From: an uncultured Bacteroidales bacterium
GTDB taxonomy: Bacteria > Bacteroidota > Bacteroidia > Bacteroidales > P3
Length of the DNA: 42,272 bases
Direction of reading: 5' to 3'
Assembly: GCA_946401725.1 (NCBI GenBank)
Contig: CAMIVE010000012.1
Coordinates: 1 to 42,272 of the forward strand
The notes under the pieces were generated by a model that worked only from the letters and a program-made list of their open reading frames with translations, had not been told where the DNA came from and searched no databases. Of the stretch, positions 25,952 to 34,499 are shown one piece after another; within the stretch, counting starts at the first letter, position 1, and each line of letters opens with the position of its first letter. Made by a program: the position numbers and the translations under genes.

Positions 25952-27523
25952 TTATTTAACCCGGAGCTGCTGACCTTCACGGATAACATCAGACTTCATG
26001 TTGTTGAGTTTTTTGATTTGGGCAACCGTCGTATTGTTCTTGGCGGCAATCTTGCCCAGCGTGTCACCCTTCTTCACCTTGTAATAGGATGCCTTGTTTG
26101 TCTGTTGTTTGGTGGTCTTCTGCGTCGTCTTGGTGGTCGTCTTGGTGGTGGTTGGTTTGGTAGTAGTCGTCTTGTTGGTGTTCGTCGCCACATTCGTCGA
26201 TTCATTCGCCGAACGTTTGTTGTCAGATGCCGAAGCGCTGCTCTTGTCCTCCTTGTTGTGGAGGTAAACCTTTAGCCGGGTGCCCACTTTAAGGGTGCTC
26301 TTGCGGCTTTTGCCGTTCCAACGGCGCAGGCTGTTGACCGAAACGCCGTACTTGGCCGCGATGGAGTTCCACGTCTCGCCCTTCTTCACCTTGTGATAGA
26401 CGATAGTACCCGCGCTACTGGTTGCAGCAGGCACATAGGCGCTGCGTTTCGCAATGGTGTCTTTCGACACCTTATAGATGGTGTCCTCGTATTTCAGGAA
26501 AAGACTGGAGCGGTTGGACGGCAGACAAATGGCATAGTCACGCGACGAAGCAGGCACGATATCGGCTCGGAACTGGGGATTCAGCTGACGCAGCTGCACC
26601 ATCGGGATGCCGGTGAATTTATGGACCACAGCGAAATGCACATCCTTATGCAAATGGATGGTGTCGGTGCGCAAGGGAAGTTCGTAACGGCCGGCGGTCA
26701 TGCCATGTTCCTGATAGTAGTTCATCACATAGGTGGCACCGATGAAGGCAGGGACATACGAACGGGTTTCGCGAGGAAGATAGGGATATATCTCCCAGAA
26801 GCTGTGCTTGCCCGACCGGGCGATGGCCTTATTGACATTGCCTGGTCCGCAGTTGTAGGCAGCCATTACCAGATGCCAGTCGTGGTAGATATCGTAAAGC
26901 GAGCGCAGCAGACGGGCAGCCGCCACCGTCGACTTGTAAGGGTCGCGACGTTCGTCCACCAATGAGTTAATCTCCAGATTATAGTATTTACCGGTAGAAT
27001 AGATGAACTGCCACAGACCGGCGGCACCGGCACGTGAGGTGGCCTGCGGATTGAGGGCAGATTCGACAATAGTGAGGTATTTCAGTTCTTCCGGCACCTT
27101 GTAACGGTCAAGCGTCTCCTCAAACAACGGGAAATAGTATTCCGACAGCGACAGCATGGCGTCAAGACGGTGACTCATAACGCGGACATACAGTTTGATA
27201 TAGGCGCGCACATCAGAGTTGTACGTCATCGGAACCACCATGTGGAGCTGCTGAAGCCGATGGATGAAGACCGAGTCGGGGATATTGTCGAATTCGGCAT
27301 AGGCCTGAGAAGCCTTGCGGTTACGATGGTTATTGGCCGACTGCGCATACTGCTGCATATAGAAATTATGCAACAGACTGTCGTAGTTGGCAGCATCCAC
27401 CGCAAGGAAAAATGCAGTATCTATGCTGTTATCCGGACGCTGAGCCTGCATGTCGACAGGACAGCAAACAGTTGCAGTCAATAAAAAAAGGAAAGCGATA
27501 TAGGATTTGAAGAGTTCTCTCAT
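25952..27523 (-). CDS. mltD: Membrane-bound lytic transglycosylase D-like, two LysM domains
   Basis: The 523-residue product has a signal peptide, then an SLT family 1 domain: YKVPEELKYLTIVESALNPQ (catalytic Glu154), SRAGAAGLWQF, DPYKSTVAAARLL and AAYNCGPGNVNKAI. Two LysM modules follow, the first at ~376-420 (KVKKGETWNSIAAKYGVSV) and the second at the C-terminus (KVKKGDTLGKIAAKNN), joined by a Thr/Lys-rich linker. It cleaves the glycan strand between MurNAc and GlcNAc with 1,6-anhydro formation. First gene of a cell-wall run with the FtsB-like and NlpC/P60 genes. Promoter not recognised in the 257-bp gap upstream. Confidence 0.93.
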   Translation of the reverse strand: MRELFKSYIAFLFLLTATVCCPVDMQAQRPDNSIDTAFFLAVDAANYDSLLHNFYMQQYAQSANNHRNRKASQAYAEFDNIPDSVFIHRLQQLHMVVPMTYNSDVRAYIKLYVRVMSHRLDAMLSLSEYYFPLFEETLDRYKVPEELKYLTIVESALNPQATSRAGAAGLWQFIYSTGKYYNLEINSLVDERRDPYKSTVAAARLLRSLYDIYHDWHLVMAAYNCGPGNVNKAIARSGKHSFWEIYPYLPRETRSYVPAFIGATYVMNYYQEHGMTAGRYELPLRTDTIHLHKDVHFAVVHKFTGIPMVQLRQLNPQFRADIVPASSRDYAICLPSNRSSLFLKYEDTIYKVSKDTIAKRSAYVPAATSSAGTIVYHKVKKGETWNSIAAKYGVSVNSLRRWNGKSRKSTLKVGTRLKVYLHNKEDKSSASASDNKRSANESTNVATNTNKTTTTKPTTTKTTTKTTQKTTKQQTNKASYYKVKKGDTLGKIAAKNNTTVAQIKKLNNMKSDVIREGQQLRVK

Positions 27524-27738
27524 GGCATATAATTTGATTTATTAACTCAAATGCATCTGTTTTAGTATGTGAAATGGCAAAAACTTCGTAAAAAAATAGA
27601 TTTTCGATAAAAAAAAGCAAAAAAATATCACTTTCTATTCTGTTGATTATAAATAAAAAGTAAAAAAATGTTAACATTTTTATATGAATAAAAAAACAGA
27701 AAGCCTTTTTTCTCATTCTGCAATTGCGATTTTTTTCT

Positions 27739-27746
27739 TAATTTTG
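27739..27746 (+). promoter_or_regulatory. -7 element of the butyrate kinase promoter
   Basis: TAATTTTG matches TAnnTTTG, 34 bp before the ATG. A TCTG 18 nt upstream is a poor -33 candidate. Confidence 0.65.
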
Positions 27747-27780
27747 CAACCAATTATAAGGAATAAAAACATCAAATCAT

Positions 27781-28872
27781 ATGAGTACAAAAAAATACAC
27801 GTTGGTTATCAACCCTGGTGCAACATCCACCAAAGCAGCTATTTACGAAGGAGAAACTGAAGTTTTCACCGAAAACCTGAGCCACCCCATCGAAGAAATC
27901 CAGAAATTCAAAGAGGTAGCAGATCAGTTCGACTACCGCAAAGGAGCCATTCTGGATATGTTGAAACGACACAATGTCGGCACCGACGAAATAGCCATCG
28001 TCATGGGTCGCGGCGGTCTGACCCGTCCTTGCGAGTCGGGCACCTACGAAGTCAACGACTTGATGAAGCAGGAGTGCCATGACGGTATCCAGGGCAAGCA
28101 TGCCTGCAACCTGGGTGCCCTTATTGCCGACAGTATCTCACGCGAGATCGGCCTGGCCCATGCCTATATCTCCGACCCCGGTATCGTTGACGAGCGTCCC
28201 GAATACGCCAAGATCTCCGGCCACCCTGTCTTCGACCTCGATCCTTCGCGCGAAGGTGTCATCTGGCACTGCCTGAACCAGAAGATGACCGCCAAGCTCT
28301 ATGCACGTGAACTGGGCAAACACTACGAGGATCTCAACCTCATCATCGCCCACATGGGCGGCGGTGTCAGCGTGGGCATCCACAACCACGGCAGAGTGGT
28401 GGAAGTGAACCGTGCCCTCTGCGGACTCGGAGCCTTCTCCCCCACCCGTTGCGGCAGCATCAACGCCTCCAAACTCATCGAGGTGGCCTGCAGTGGCAAA
28501 TACACCGAAGCCCAGCTCAAGAAGATGGTCACCGCTGAAGGCGGCTTCGTAGCCTATCTGGGCACAAACGACGCTTACGAAGTTGAGAAGAAAGCCCTCG
28601 CCGGCGACGAGAAATGCAAACTGCTGGTCGACGCTTTCTGCTACCAAGTAGCCATGGAGATCAGCCGTCTGGCAGCCGTTGTCTGCGGCAAGGTCGACGC
28701 CATCCTCCTCACCGGCGGCATCGCCTACAGCAAGCCCTGGATGGCCGAAATCACCAAACGCATCGAATGGATTGCCCCCGTCAAAATATACAAAGGCGAG
28801 AACGAGATGCTGGCACTGGCCATGTGCGGCAAAGAAATCCTGGACGGCACAAAGGCAAAAATATACAAATAA
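27781..28872 (+). CDS. buk: Butyrate kinase
   Basis: The 363-residue product is full length for the acetokinase family butyrate branch: LVINPGATSTKAAIYEGE, VMGRGGLTRPCESGTYEVN, AHMGGGVSVGIHNHGRVVE, SPTRCGSINAS and ILLTGGIAYSKPW. It interconverts butyryl phosphate and ADP with butyrate and ATP in the cytoplasm. Phosphotransbutyrylase, its usual partner and often its neighbour, is not in the window. Isobutyrate or other branched acids are possible substrates. Confidence 0.93.
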   Translation: MSTKKYTLVINPGATSTKAAIYEGETEVFTENLSHPIEEIQKFKEVADQFDYRKGAILDMLKRHNVGTDEIAIVMGRGGLTRPCESGTYEVNDLMKQECHDGIQGKHACNLGALIADSISREIGLAHAYISDPGIVDERPEYAKISGHPVFDLDPSREGVIWHCLNQKMTAKLYARELGKHYEDLNLIIAHMGGGVSVGIHNHGRVVEVNRALCGLGAFSPTRCGSINASKLIEVACSGKYTEAQLKKMVTAEGGFVAYLGTNDAYEVEKKALAGDEKCKLLVDAFCYQVAMEISRLAAVVCGKVDAILLTGGIAYSKPWMAEITKRIEWIAPVKIYKGENEMLALAMCGKEILDGTKAKIYK

Positions 28873-28904
28873 TTGCCATCCGTTTTTCCAAAGAACCTAT
28901 TTTT

Positions 28905-28931
28905 CCGCATTGGGACACGCTCCCAATGCGG
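28905..28931 (+). terminator. Terminator-like hairpin after buk
   Basis: An 11-bp perfect stem (CCGCATTGGGA with TCCCAATGCGG), 5-nt loop, followed by TTATTT. It lies 33 bp after the buk stop and 20 bp before the next start. Confidence 0.75.
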
Positions 28932-28950
28932 TTATTTAAAATAATCGAAA

Positions 28951-29799
28951 ATGAAAAAAACAACATTGTTTCTAAGCGCACTCTGCCTTATGGTCTCTGC
29001 GATGGCACAGTCTAACGATGTCGTCATCAAGAGAGGCAAAGCGACCATGAGTGAAGCTTACTACTATCAATTGAAACAGAAAGCTGACGCTTACGAGCAG
29101 CTCAACAATGACCTGGAAAAGACAAAAAAGGAATTGGACAATGCAAACAAAGAGATCAAACAGAAAGCATCCCGTCCCCTCATCACCTTCAACGACTCGG
29201 CATCTTACGCCATCGCACGTGATATTGCCAACAGCTGGAATCAGCAACAGCTGGGTATCGACCTCGGCATTGTTGCCCAGTCGCTGACCGATATGTCCCA
29301 CGGCGTCAACAACTGGAGTCCGAACATCACCCAGTCGCTGCTGAAACGCTTCCAACAGCAGTTTGAGGAGCGTCAGCGCAAAAAACAGGAAGAAATGATG
29401 GCTTCGTTGGATGACAACAAAAAAGCCGGGGAGAAATTCCTCAAAGAAAACGCCAACAACAAGTCCGTCTACACCACACCCAGCGGCCTGCAATATAAAA
29501 TCGTCACGAAAGGCAAAGGAAAGAAACCCGGTCCAAATGACGTAGTAAGGGTACACTATACTGGCACCCTTATCGACGGCAAGAAGTTCGACAGCAGCTA
29601 CGATCGCGGAGAACCCATTGAATTCCCGGTCGGACAGGTCATTCCCGGATGGATCGAGGGATTGCAGCTGATGCCTGTGGGATCAAAGTATATCTTTTAC
29701 ATCCCCTCCAATCTCGCTTACGGTGACAGACCCACGGGTGACATCCCTCCCGGATCGACCCTTATCTTCGAAGTGGAACTTCTGGATATCATAAAATAA
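28951..29799 (+). CDS. FKBP-type peptidyl-prolyl isomerase (Mip/FkpA-like)
   Basis: The 282-residue product has a signal peptide (cleavage near SAMAQS), a helical FKBP_N dimerisation region (~35-165, DSASYAIARDIANSW, then KRFQQQFEERQRKKQEE) and a C-terminal FKBP_C domain (~175-282: VRVHYTGTLIDGKKFDSSYD, QVIPGWIEGLQLMPVG, YGDRPTGDIPPGSTLIFEVE). It catalyses proline isomerisation and acts as a folding factor in the periplasm. Confidence 0.93.
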   Translation: MKKTTLFLSALCLMVSAMAQSNDVVIKRGKATMSEAYYYQLKQKADAYEQLNNDLEKTKKELDNANKEIKQKASRPLITFNDSASYAIARDIANSWNQQQLGIDLGIVAQSLTDMSHGVNNWSPNITQSLLKRFQQQFEERQRKKQEEMMASLDDNKKAGEKFLKENANNKSVYTTPSGLQYKIVTKGKGKKPGPNDVVRVHYTGTLIDGKKFDSSYDRGEPIEFPVGQVIPGWIEGLQLMPVGSKYIFYIPSNLAYGDRPTGDIPPGSTLIFEVELLDIIK

Positions 29800-29810
29800 C
29801 CCGAAATAAG

Positions 29811-29834
29811 AGAGCCGTGCCTCTGCACGGCTCT
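29811..29834 (+). terminator. Hairpin between the FKBP gene and aroC
   Basis: AGAGCCGTGC pairs perfectly with GCACGGCTCT over a 4-nt loop, 11 bp after the FKBP stop. There is no good T-run, so termination may be partial. Confidence 0.55.
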
Positions 29835-29861
29835 TGCTCATTACGCCAAACACTTCCCATC

Positions 29862-30833
29862 GTGTCAAACACTATCGGTACACTATTCCGACTCACATCC
29901 TTCGGAGAGTCGCACGGCGCCGCCATCGGAGGCGTTGTCGACGGATGCCCTGCGGGAGTTCCTTTCGACAGCCAGTTGCTGACCGCAGAAATGGACCGGC
30001 GACATATCGGCTCCGATGCCACCTCCCGCCGAGAACCCGACGAGGTGGAGATCCTGTCCGGAATCCTCAACAGCGTCACACTGGGGACCCCCATCGCCTT
30101 TATCATCCGCAACAAAGAGGCACGCAGCGAAGACTACGACACGCTGCGCACGCTCTACCGACCCGGGCATGCCGACTACACCTGCATGCAACGATACGGC
30201 ATCCGTGACCCCCGTGGCGGCGGACGCGCTTCGGGGAGGGAGACCGCCGTCAGGGTGGCAGGCGGTGCCGTCGCCAAGATGCTGTTACGACAGTGGGGCT
30301 TCACCATCCAGACCGTACTTACCGAGAACCCCACACCCGATGCCGACGACAGCAGCGGCGGAGTGATTGAATGCACCGTAGCGCATCTGCCAGCCGGAAT
30401 AGGCAACCCCCTATTCGACAAACTCAACGCCCGATTGGCGGCTGCCATGATGAGCATCCCGTCGGCCATCGGCTTCGAGATGGGCAGCGGTTTCCGTGCA
30501 GCAAGCATGAAAGGCAGCGAGTTCCGCGACGAATGGAACAGCGATTTCACCACCCGCACCAACCACTGCGGCGGGGTGCAGGGAGGCATCAGTAACGGCA
30601 TGCCCGTCACTTTCCGCACCGCTTTCCATCCCGTGGTGACGATTCCGCAACCCACCACCTGCATCGACAACAACGGAGCGCTCGTCACCCTCACTCCCAA
30701 GGGGAGACACGACCGCTGTCACCTGCCCCGTACGGCGGTTGTCGTGGAGGCCATGACAGCGCTCACCCTTGCCGATTTTCTTGTACAAAGTCCGAAAACG
30801 ACACAACACAACATCGGCACCCCCTTACAATAA
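29862..30833 (+). CDS. aroC: Chorismate synthase
   Basis: The product has 323 residues. I use the GTG that reads MSNTIGTLFRLTSFGESHG because it matches the family N-terminus exactly; an upstream in-frame start would run through the hairpin. Signature motifs: FGESHG, GGGRASGRETAVRVAGGAVA, GGVQGGISNGMPV and GRHDRCHLPRTAVVVEAM. It converts EPSP to chorismate using reduced FMN, the last shared step of aromatic amino acid synthesis. It is some 30 residues shorter than many homologues, but every motif is present. Probably first in an operon with the DUF4369 and lpxH genes. Confidence 0.94.
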   Translation: MSNTIGTLFRLTSFGESHGAAIGGVVDGCPAGVPFDSQLLTAEMDRRHIGSDATSRREPDEVEILSGILNSVTLGTPIAFIIRNKEARSEDYDTLRTLYRPGHADYTCMQRYGIRDPRGGGRASGRETAVRVAGGAVAKMLLRQWGFTIQTVLTENPTPDADDSSGGVIECTVAHLPAGIGNPLFDKLNARLAAAMMSIPSAIGFEMGSGFRAASMKGSEFRDEWNSDFTTRTNHCGGVQGGISNGMPVTFRTAFHPVVTIPQPTTCIDNNGALVTLTPKGRHDRCHLPRTAVVVEAMTALTLADFLVQSPKTTQHNIGTPLQ

Positions 30834-30871
30834 AAACCAACCGCTCCCGTTTCTAAAGAAAAACATCCAAT

Positions 30872-31672
30872 ATGACACACAGAAAAACAACGATATGGCT
30901 TGCCGCCCTGCTGCTGACCCTCTGCGCTGCATGCCACAACGAAAAAAGCAACGGAACCGCCACCTTCACCATTGAAGGCACTTTCGAGAACGCGGCCAAC
31001 AAAACACTCTATATCGAGGAGATGACGCCCGACAACGGGGCCAATTTCATCGATTCCATCCGTTGTGATGCCAAAGGTCATTTTGAATACAAAGGCAGCA
31101 TGCCTTATCAGACCTTCTTCAATATCCATGTCTCGCCCGTCGACTATGTGGTGCTGCTGCCACGCGACAAAGAGCATATCGTCCTTCACGGCGACGCCAC
31201 CCGGTTAGGCAGCACCTACCGTGTGGAAGGCTCGCCCGAGTCACAGCGTATGTGGGAAATCCAGAACCACATCAACGAATCCAACCTCGTCATCGCCGAC
31301 ATCGCCCATCAGGACCAGCAGAACAAGGCCACAATGGACAAACAGCAATACGAAGAAGCGCACAAAACAACCGACTCTATCTTCGTTGCCAATCGACAGC
31401 TGGTCTATGTCACATTGTACCATTTCATCGAAGACAACCGCGGTTCGCTCAGCACCCTCTACGCCATCGACGCCCCCTACAACCACCAGATGCGAGTCTT
31501 CTACGCCGAATCGGACTACGAAGTCTTTGAGGCCGCCCTTGAGGGATTGCTCGACTCCGTCCCCAACAATCCGCACACCCAGTATTTCAAGACCCGCGTA
31601 GAGCGCATCCGCAGCGCCCGCGCCATGGCCCAACAACAGCAACAACCCGGACAGGAAATCATCATCAACTAG
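30872..31672 (+). CDS. DUF4369 domain lipoprotein
   Basis: The 266-residue product has a lipoprotein signal peptide (CAAC, Cys20 or 21). A DUF4369 beta domain follows (FTIEGTFENAANKTLYIEEM, SIRCDAKGHFEYKG), then a helical region ending in a Gln-rich tail. In Bacteroidota, DUF4369 commonly precedes a TlpA-like thioredoxin domain; here that domain and any CxxC are absent. 38 bp after aroC and 6 bp before lpxH. Function unknown, probably outer-membrane anchored. Confidence 0.82.
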   Translation: MTHRKTTIWLAALLLTLCAACHNEKSNGTATFTIEGTFENAANKTLYIEEMTPDNGANFIDSIRCDAKGHFEYKGSMPYQTFFNIHVSPVDYVVLLPRDKEHIVLHGDATRLGSTYRVEGSPESQRMWEIQNHINESNLVIADIAHQDQQNKATMDKQQYEEAHKTTDSIFVANRQLVYVTLYHFIEDNRGSLSTLYAIDAPYNHQMRVFYAESDYEVFEAALEGLLDSVPNNPHTQYFKTRVERIRSARAMAQQQQQPGQEIIIN

Positions 31673-31678
31673 CCTTCC

Positions 31679-32452
31679 ATGCGCGACAAGACCTACTTTA
31701 TCACCGACGCCCACCTGGGCAGCGGGAGCGACAGCCGCCAGCGGGAGACCGACATGGTGCGGTGGCTGGGAACCATCGAGGGTGATGCCTGCCGAGTCAT
31801 CATGCTGGGCGACATCTTCGACTTTTGGTTCACCTACAGACATGCCGTTCCCCGGGGATATGTCCGCCTGCTGGGCAAGATGGCGCAGATGGCCGACGAC
31901 GGTGTGGAGTTCCACTTCTTTATCGGCAACCACGACATGTGGCTGTTCGACTATTTGGAGAAAGAGGTCGGTGTGGTGATGCACAACGAACCCGAAGAGA
32001 TGACCATTGACGGCAAACTTTTTCTTCTGGGGCATGGCGACGGCATGGACAAGCAGGACCATAGCTACAATTTCCTCAAGCATGTGTTCCGGAGTCGTTT
32101 CAACCAGTGGCTTTTTGCCGGGGTGCATCCCAACATCGGTTTTCCCATCGCCCAACGGTGGTCTAACAGCAGCCGAAGGAAACACAGTCTGGCGGCCAAC
32201 GGATATATGGGCGACAACAAGGAAGCCATCTACCAATACTGTGCCAAACGGCAGTTGGAGCGAATCGCATCAGGCCGCAAGCCTTACGACTTCTGCCTGT
32301 TCGGTCACCGGCACACACCTGTATGCCGTCCTATCGGCGATGCCTTGTATATCAATGTCGGCAACTGGATTGAGAACCGCGACTACGCCGTCTTCGACGG
32401 CCTGGAGACAAAGCTCCTGTCGTTTACCTCAAAAACCACTTCTGAGAGTTAA
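31679..32452 (+). CDS. lpxH: UDP-2,3-diacylglucosamine diphosphatase (LpxH-like)
   Basis: The 257-residue product is a calcineurin-like phosphoesterase with all metal motifs: ITDAHLGSG (Asp10, His12), MLGDIFDFWF, FIGNHDMW, LGHGDGMD and FGHRHTPVC. This pattern identifies LpxH, which hydrolyses UDP-2,3-diacylglucosamine to lipid X and UMP in lipid A synthesis at the inner membrane. Starts 6 bp after the DUF4369 gene. Converges with envC. Confidence 0.92.
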   Translation: MRDKTYFITDAHLGSGSDSRQRETDMVRWLGTIEGDACRVIMLGDIFDFWFTYRHAVPRGYVRLLGKMAQMADDGVEFHFFIGNHDMWLFDYLEKEVGVVMHNEPEEMTIDGKLFLLGHGDGMDKQDHSYNFLKHVFRSRFNQWLFAGVHPNIGFPIAQRWSNSSRRKHSLAANGYMGDNKEAIYQYCAKRQLERIASGRKPYDFCLFGHRHTPVCRPIGDALYINVGNWIENRDYAVFDGLETKLLSFTSKTTSES

Positions 32453-32493
32453 ACCGATAATTCTCGAGAAAAACGTATTAGAAACCGTTTCGA

Positions 32494-33792
32494 CTATCGC
32501 AGCCAGCCGCGGGGGTTTTGGCTTTCGCGACCCTTCCAGAGCTGGAAGCTGAATTCACCGTGTCCGTTGCCGTCGGAAGCCACCGTACCGATGACAGCAC
32601 GGGTAGCGACATGCTGACCCGATTTCACCGAGACCGATGCCAAGTTGCAATAGACCGTCATATAGTCGCCATGACGGATAATGACACCCAACGTGCCGTT
32701 AGGACAGGTGAAGGTACGCGACACCGTGCCTTTGAACACCGCATAGACGTTGGTCCCCTGAACCGTGAGGAGGTCGATACCGTTGTTCATGTTCTGTCCA
32801 CCCGACTCGTGCGTGTAGATACCATAGTTGCGCGTAATGGAGGTATAAGCCACCGGCCAGGCCAGCTTGCCCTTGTTGGAGGCGAAATCGTTCGACAAAG
32901 CCGATTCCTCCGCCGTAGTCTTGTCCGTCACCGTGTTACTCGTCGAAGTGTTCGATTTGTTCGTGGCGGTACCTTTGTTAGCGGTACCTTTGTTGGCGGT
33001 CGACTTATTGGCAGTAGCTTTGTTTGCGGCACTCTTTTTCTGTTCGTTGGCTTTACGCACCTCCTCGTCGATAAGGCGCTGGATTTGCTGTTGCAGTTTG
33101 CGTTTCTGCGCCTCCTTGTTGCTCAACTGTTTAGAGAGCTTCTTCTCGTTGTCCTTCGAAGCCTTCACCGAAGCCTCTTTCTGCCGCTGTTCCTTGGCCA
33201 ACTGTTCGCGGTGGCGGGTTTCCTGGCTCAGCAGCGAGTTCTGAGCCTCCTTTTGCCGTTGCAGTTCATCGTTTGCGTCCTGCAGTTCCTTCTCGCACTG
33301 GCGGATGGCTCTGGCTTGTTGCAGACGCAAAGCATTGTATTTCTTGAAATACTTGGTACGCAGCAACGCTTTGTTGTATGATGGCGTGTCAAACAGCAGC
33401 ACCCATTTGTCGACGTTGTTGTATTCGCGATAGAGCGAGCGCACCGTCGCGGCATAGCTTTCCTGCAGCTGTTTGCGGCGCGATTTGATATGCGTGATGC
33501 TGTCGTTCATCTGCGAAATCTGGTTATCCAGTTGCGACAGCTGCCCGTTGATGTTATCTATCAACTTATTGCGTTCTTGTATTTTCTTGTTGAGTGACGC
33601 CAGTTGGCTGGAGTTGAGTTTCGTGTTTTTCTTGGCTTTAGCCAAATCAGCGTTAAGACGTTTGATTTCGTTTTCCAGCTGGGTTTTCTCCTTCTCCAGT
33701 TGTTTCTTCGATTTCGACTGAGCCATTGCTGGTACCGAAAGCGCTACGGCAATCACCAGCAAAAGAGGCAAGATATATTTTTTCAGGTGCAT
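32494..33792 (-). CDS. envC: EnvC-like murein hydrolase activator (degenerate M23 domain)
   Basis: The product has 432 residues. I start at MHLKKYILPLLLV, which begins the signal peptide (cleavage near AMAQS). Long coiled coils (~25-270) are followed by an Ala/Thr/Asn/Lys-rich linker and a C-terminal LytM/M23 fold. Zn-ligand motifs are changed: NNGIDLL for HxGxD, VYCNLAS for YxHL, and HGEFSFQLW where enzymes have HLHFE. As in EnvC of other bacteria the domain should be catalytically dead and activate an amidase at division. Transcribed away from hipB; its promoter in the 159-bp gap was not recognised. Confidence 0.9.
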   Translation of the reverse strand: MHLKKYILPLLLVIAVALSVPAMAQSKSKKQLEKEKTQLENEIKRLNADLAKAKKNTKLNSSQLASLNKKIQERNKLIDNINGQLSQLDNQISQMNDSITHIKSRRKQLQESYAATVRSLYREYNNVDKWVLLFDTPSYNKALLRTKYFKKYNALRLQQARAIRQCEKELQDANDELQRQKEAQNSLLSQETRHREQLAKEQRQKEASVKASKDNEKKLSKQLSNKEAQKRKLQQQIQRLIDEEVRKANEQKKSAANKATANKSTANKGTANKGTATNKSNTSTSNTVTDKTTAEESALSNDFASNKGKLAWPVAYTSITRNYGIYTHESGGQNMNNGIDLLTVQGTNVYAVFKGTVSRTFTCPNGTLGVIIRHGDYMTVYCNLASVSVKSGQHVATRAVIGTVASDGNGHGEFSFQLWKGRESQNPRGWLR

Positions 33793-33864
33793 ACTTACAG
33801 ATGTGATTTTGATTGATAACGCACAATGCCCCATCTTTATTGTTTAATCATGAAAACAAATAAA

Positions 33865-33884
33865 AAAAGTATAATTTATTAAAC
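33865..33884 (+). promoter_or_regulatory. Candidate HipB operator 1
   Basis: The 20-mer AAAAGTATAATTTATTAAAC. A copy matching at 17 of 20 positions lies 62 bp downstream. This one is just upstream of the -33 element. It is also part of an imperfect palindrome (AAAAAGT, 12 nt, ACTTTTT). Confidence 0.6.
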
Positions 33885-33886
33885 TT

Positions 33887-33920
33887 TTTGTTTTATTTTC
33901 AAAAAATAGTTGTATCTTTG
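33887..33920 (+). promoter_or_regulatory. Bacteroidota promoter of hipBST
   Basis: TTTG (33887-33890), 22 nt, then TATCTTTG (33913-33920), which fits TAnnTTTG. It lies exactly between the two candidate operators. Confidence 0.75.
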
Positions 33921-33926
33921 CATCAC

Positions 33927-33946
33927 AAAAGTATATTATAATAAAC
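33927..33946 (+). promoter_or_regulatory. Candidate HipB operator 2
   Basis: The 20-mer AAAAGTATATTATAATAAAC, near the transcription start and 5 bp before the hipB ATG. It is spaced 62 bp from site 1, close to six helical turns. Confidence 0.6.
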
Positions 33947-33951
33947 CATAA

Positions 33952-34152
33952 ATGACATTAAAAGATACATTTAAAGAACGCAGGGCGCAGTTGAAAATAT
34001 CACAATCCGACCTTGCTGAGATGGCGGACGTGAGTCTTGCCACCGTGAAGGATATAGAACGCGGCAAAGGGAACCCATCCATCCAGACGGTGGAGAAGAT
34101 ACTTTCCGTGCTTGGAATGGAGATAAAATATCAATTGAGACAAACCGTATAA
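33952..34152 (+). CDS. hipB: HipB-like helix-turn-helix antitoxin/repressor
   Basis: The 66-residue product is a compact Xre-type HTH: KERRAQLKISQSDLAEMADV, then SLATVKDIERGKGNPSIQTVEKIL. It should bind operators at its own promoter and contribute to neutralising the kinase toxin downstream. First gene of a three-gene operon; 11 bp before hipS. It lacks any long C-terminal tail. Confidence 0.9.
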   Translation: MTLKDTFKERRAQLKISQSDLAEMADVSLATVKDIERGKGNPSIQTVEKILSVLGMEIKYQLRQTV

Positions 34153-34163
34153 GTGATTAGACT

Positions 34164-34499
34164 ATGAGACAGTTGGATATAATGTGCAACGACCGTAAGG
34201 CTGGCGTATTGAGAGAGCAGTTTCCCGGGAAGGGTTATACATTCATTTATGATCCCGAATACTTGAGAGGAGACAACCCCCACATTTCCGTGACACTGCC
34301 CAAGAAAGAGGCACCATATACAAGTGACATCTTGTTCCCGTTCTTCGCCAACCTCCTGCCGGAAGGAGCCTTGCGCCGTGTCGTATGCCGCCAGCACCAT
34401 GTGGATGAGAACGACCTTTTCGGTATCTTGTGCGCGATGGACGGTGCGGACTCCATAGGGGCGGTAAATATAAAGGAGGTGAGTGATGAGGGGGAATAA
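34164..34499 (+). CDS. hipS: HipS-like protein (stand-alone HipA N-terminal subdomain)
   Basis: The 111-residue product matches only the N-subdomain 1 of HipA: DRKAGVLREQ, FIYDPEYLRG, ISVTLPKKEAPYTSDILFPF, FANLLPEGALRR and ENDLFGILCAMDGADSIGAV. In the tripartite HipBST systems described in enteropathogenic E. coli this separate subdomain (HipS) is the antitoxin. It overlaps hipT by 14 bp, so the two are coupled. Confidence 0.85.
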   Translation: MRQLDIMCNDRKAGVLREQFPGKGYTFIYDPEYLRGDNPHISVTLPKKEAPYTSDILFPFFANLLPEGALRRVVCRQHHVDENDLFGILCAMDGADSIGAVNIKEVSDEGE

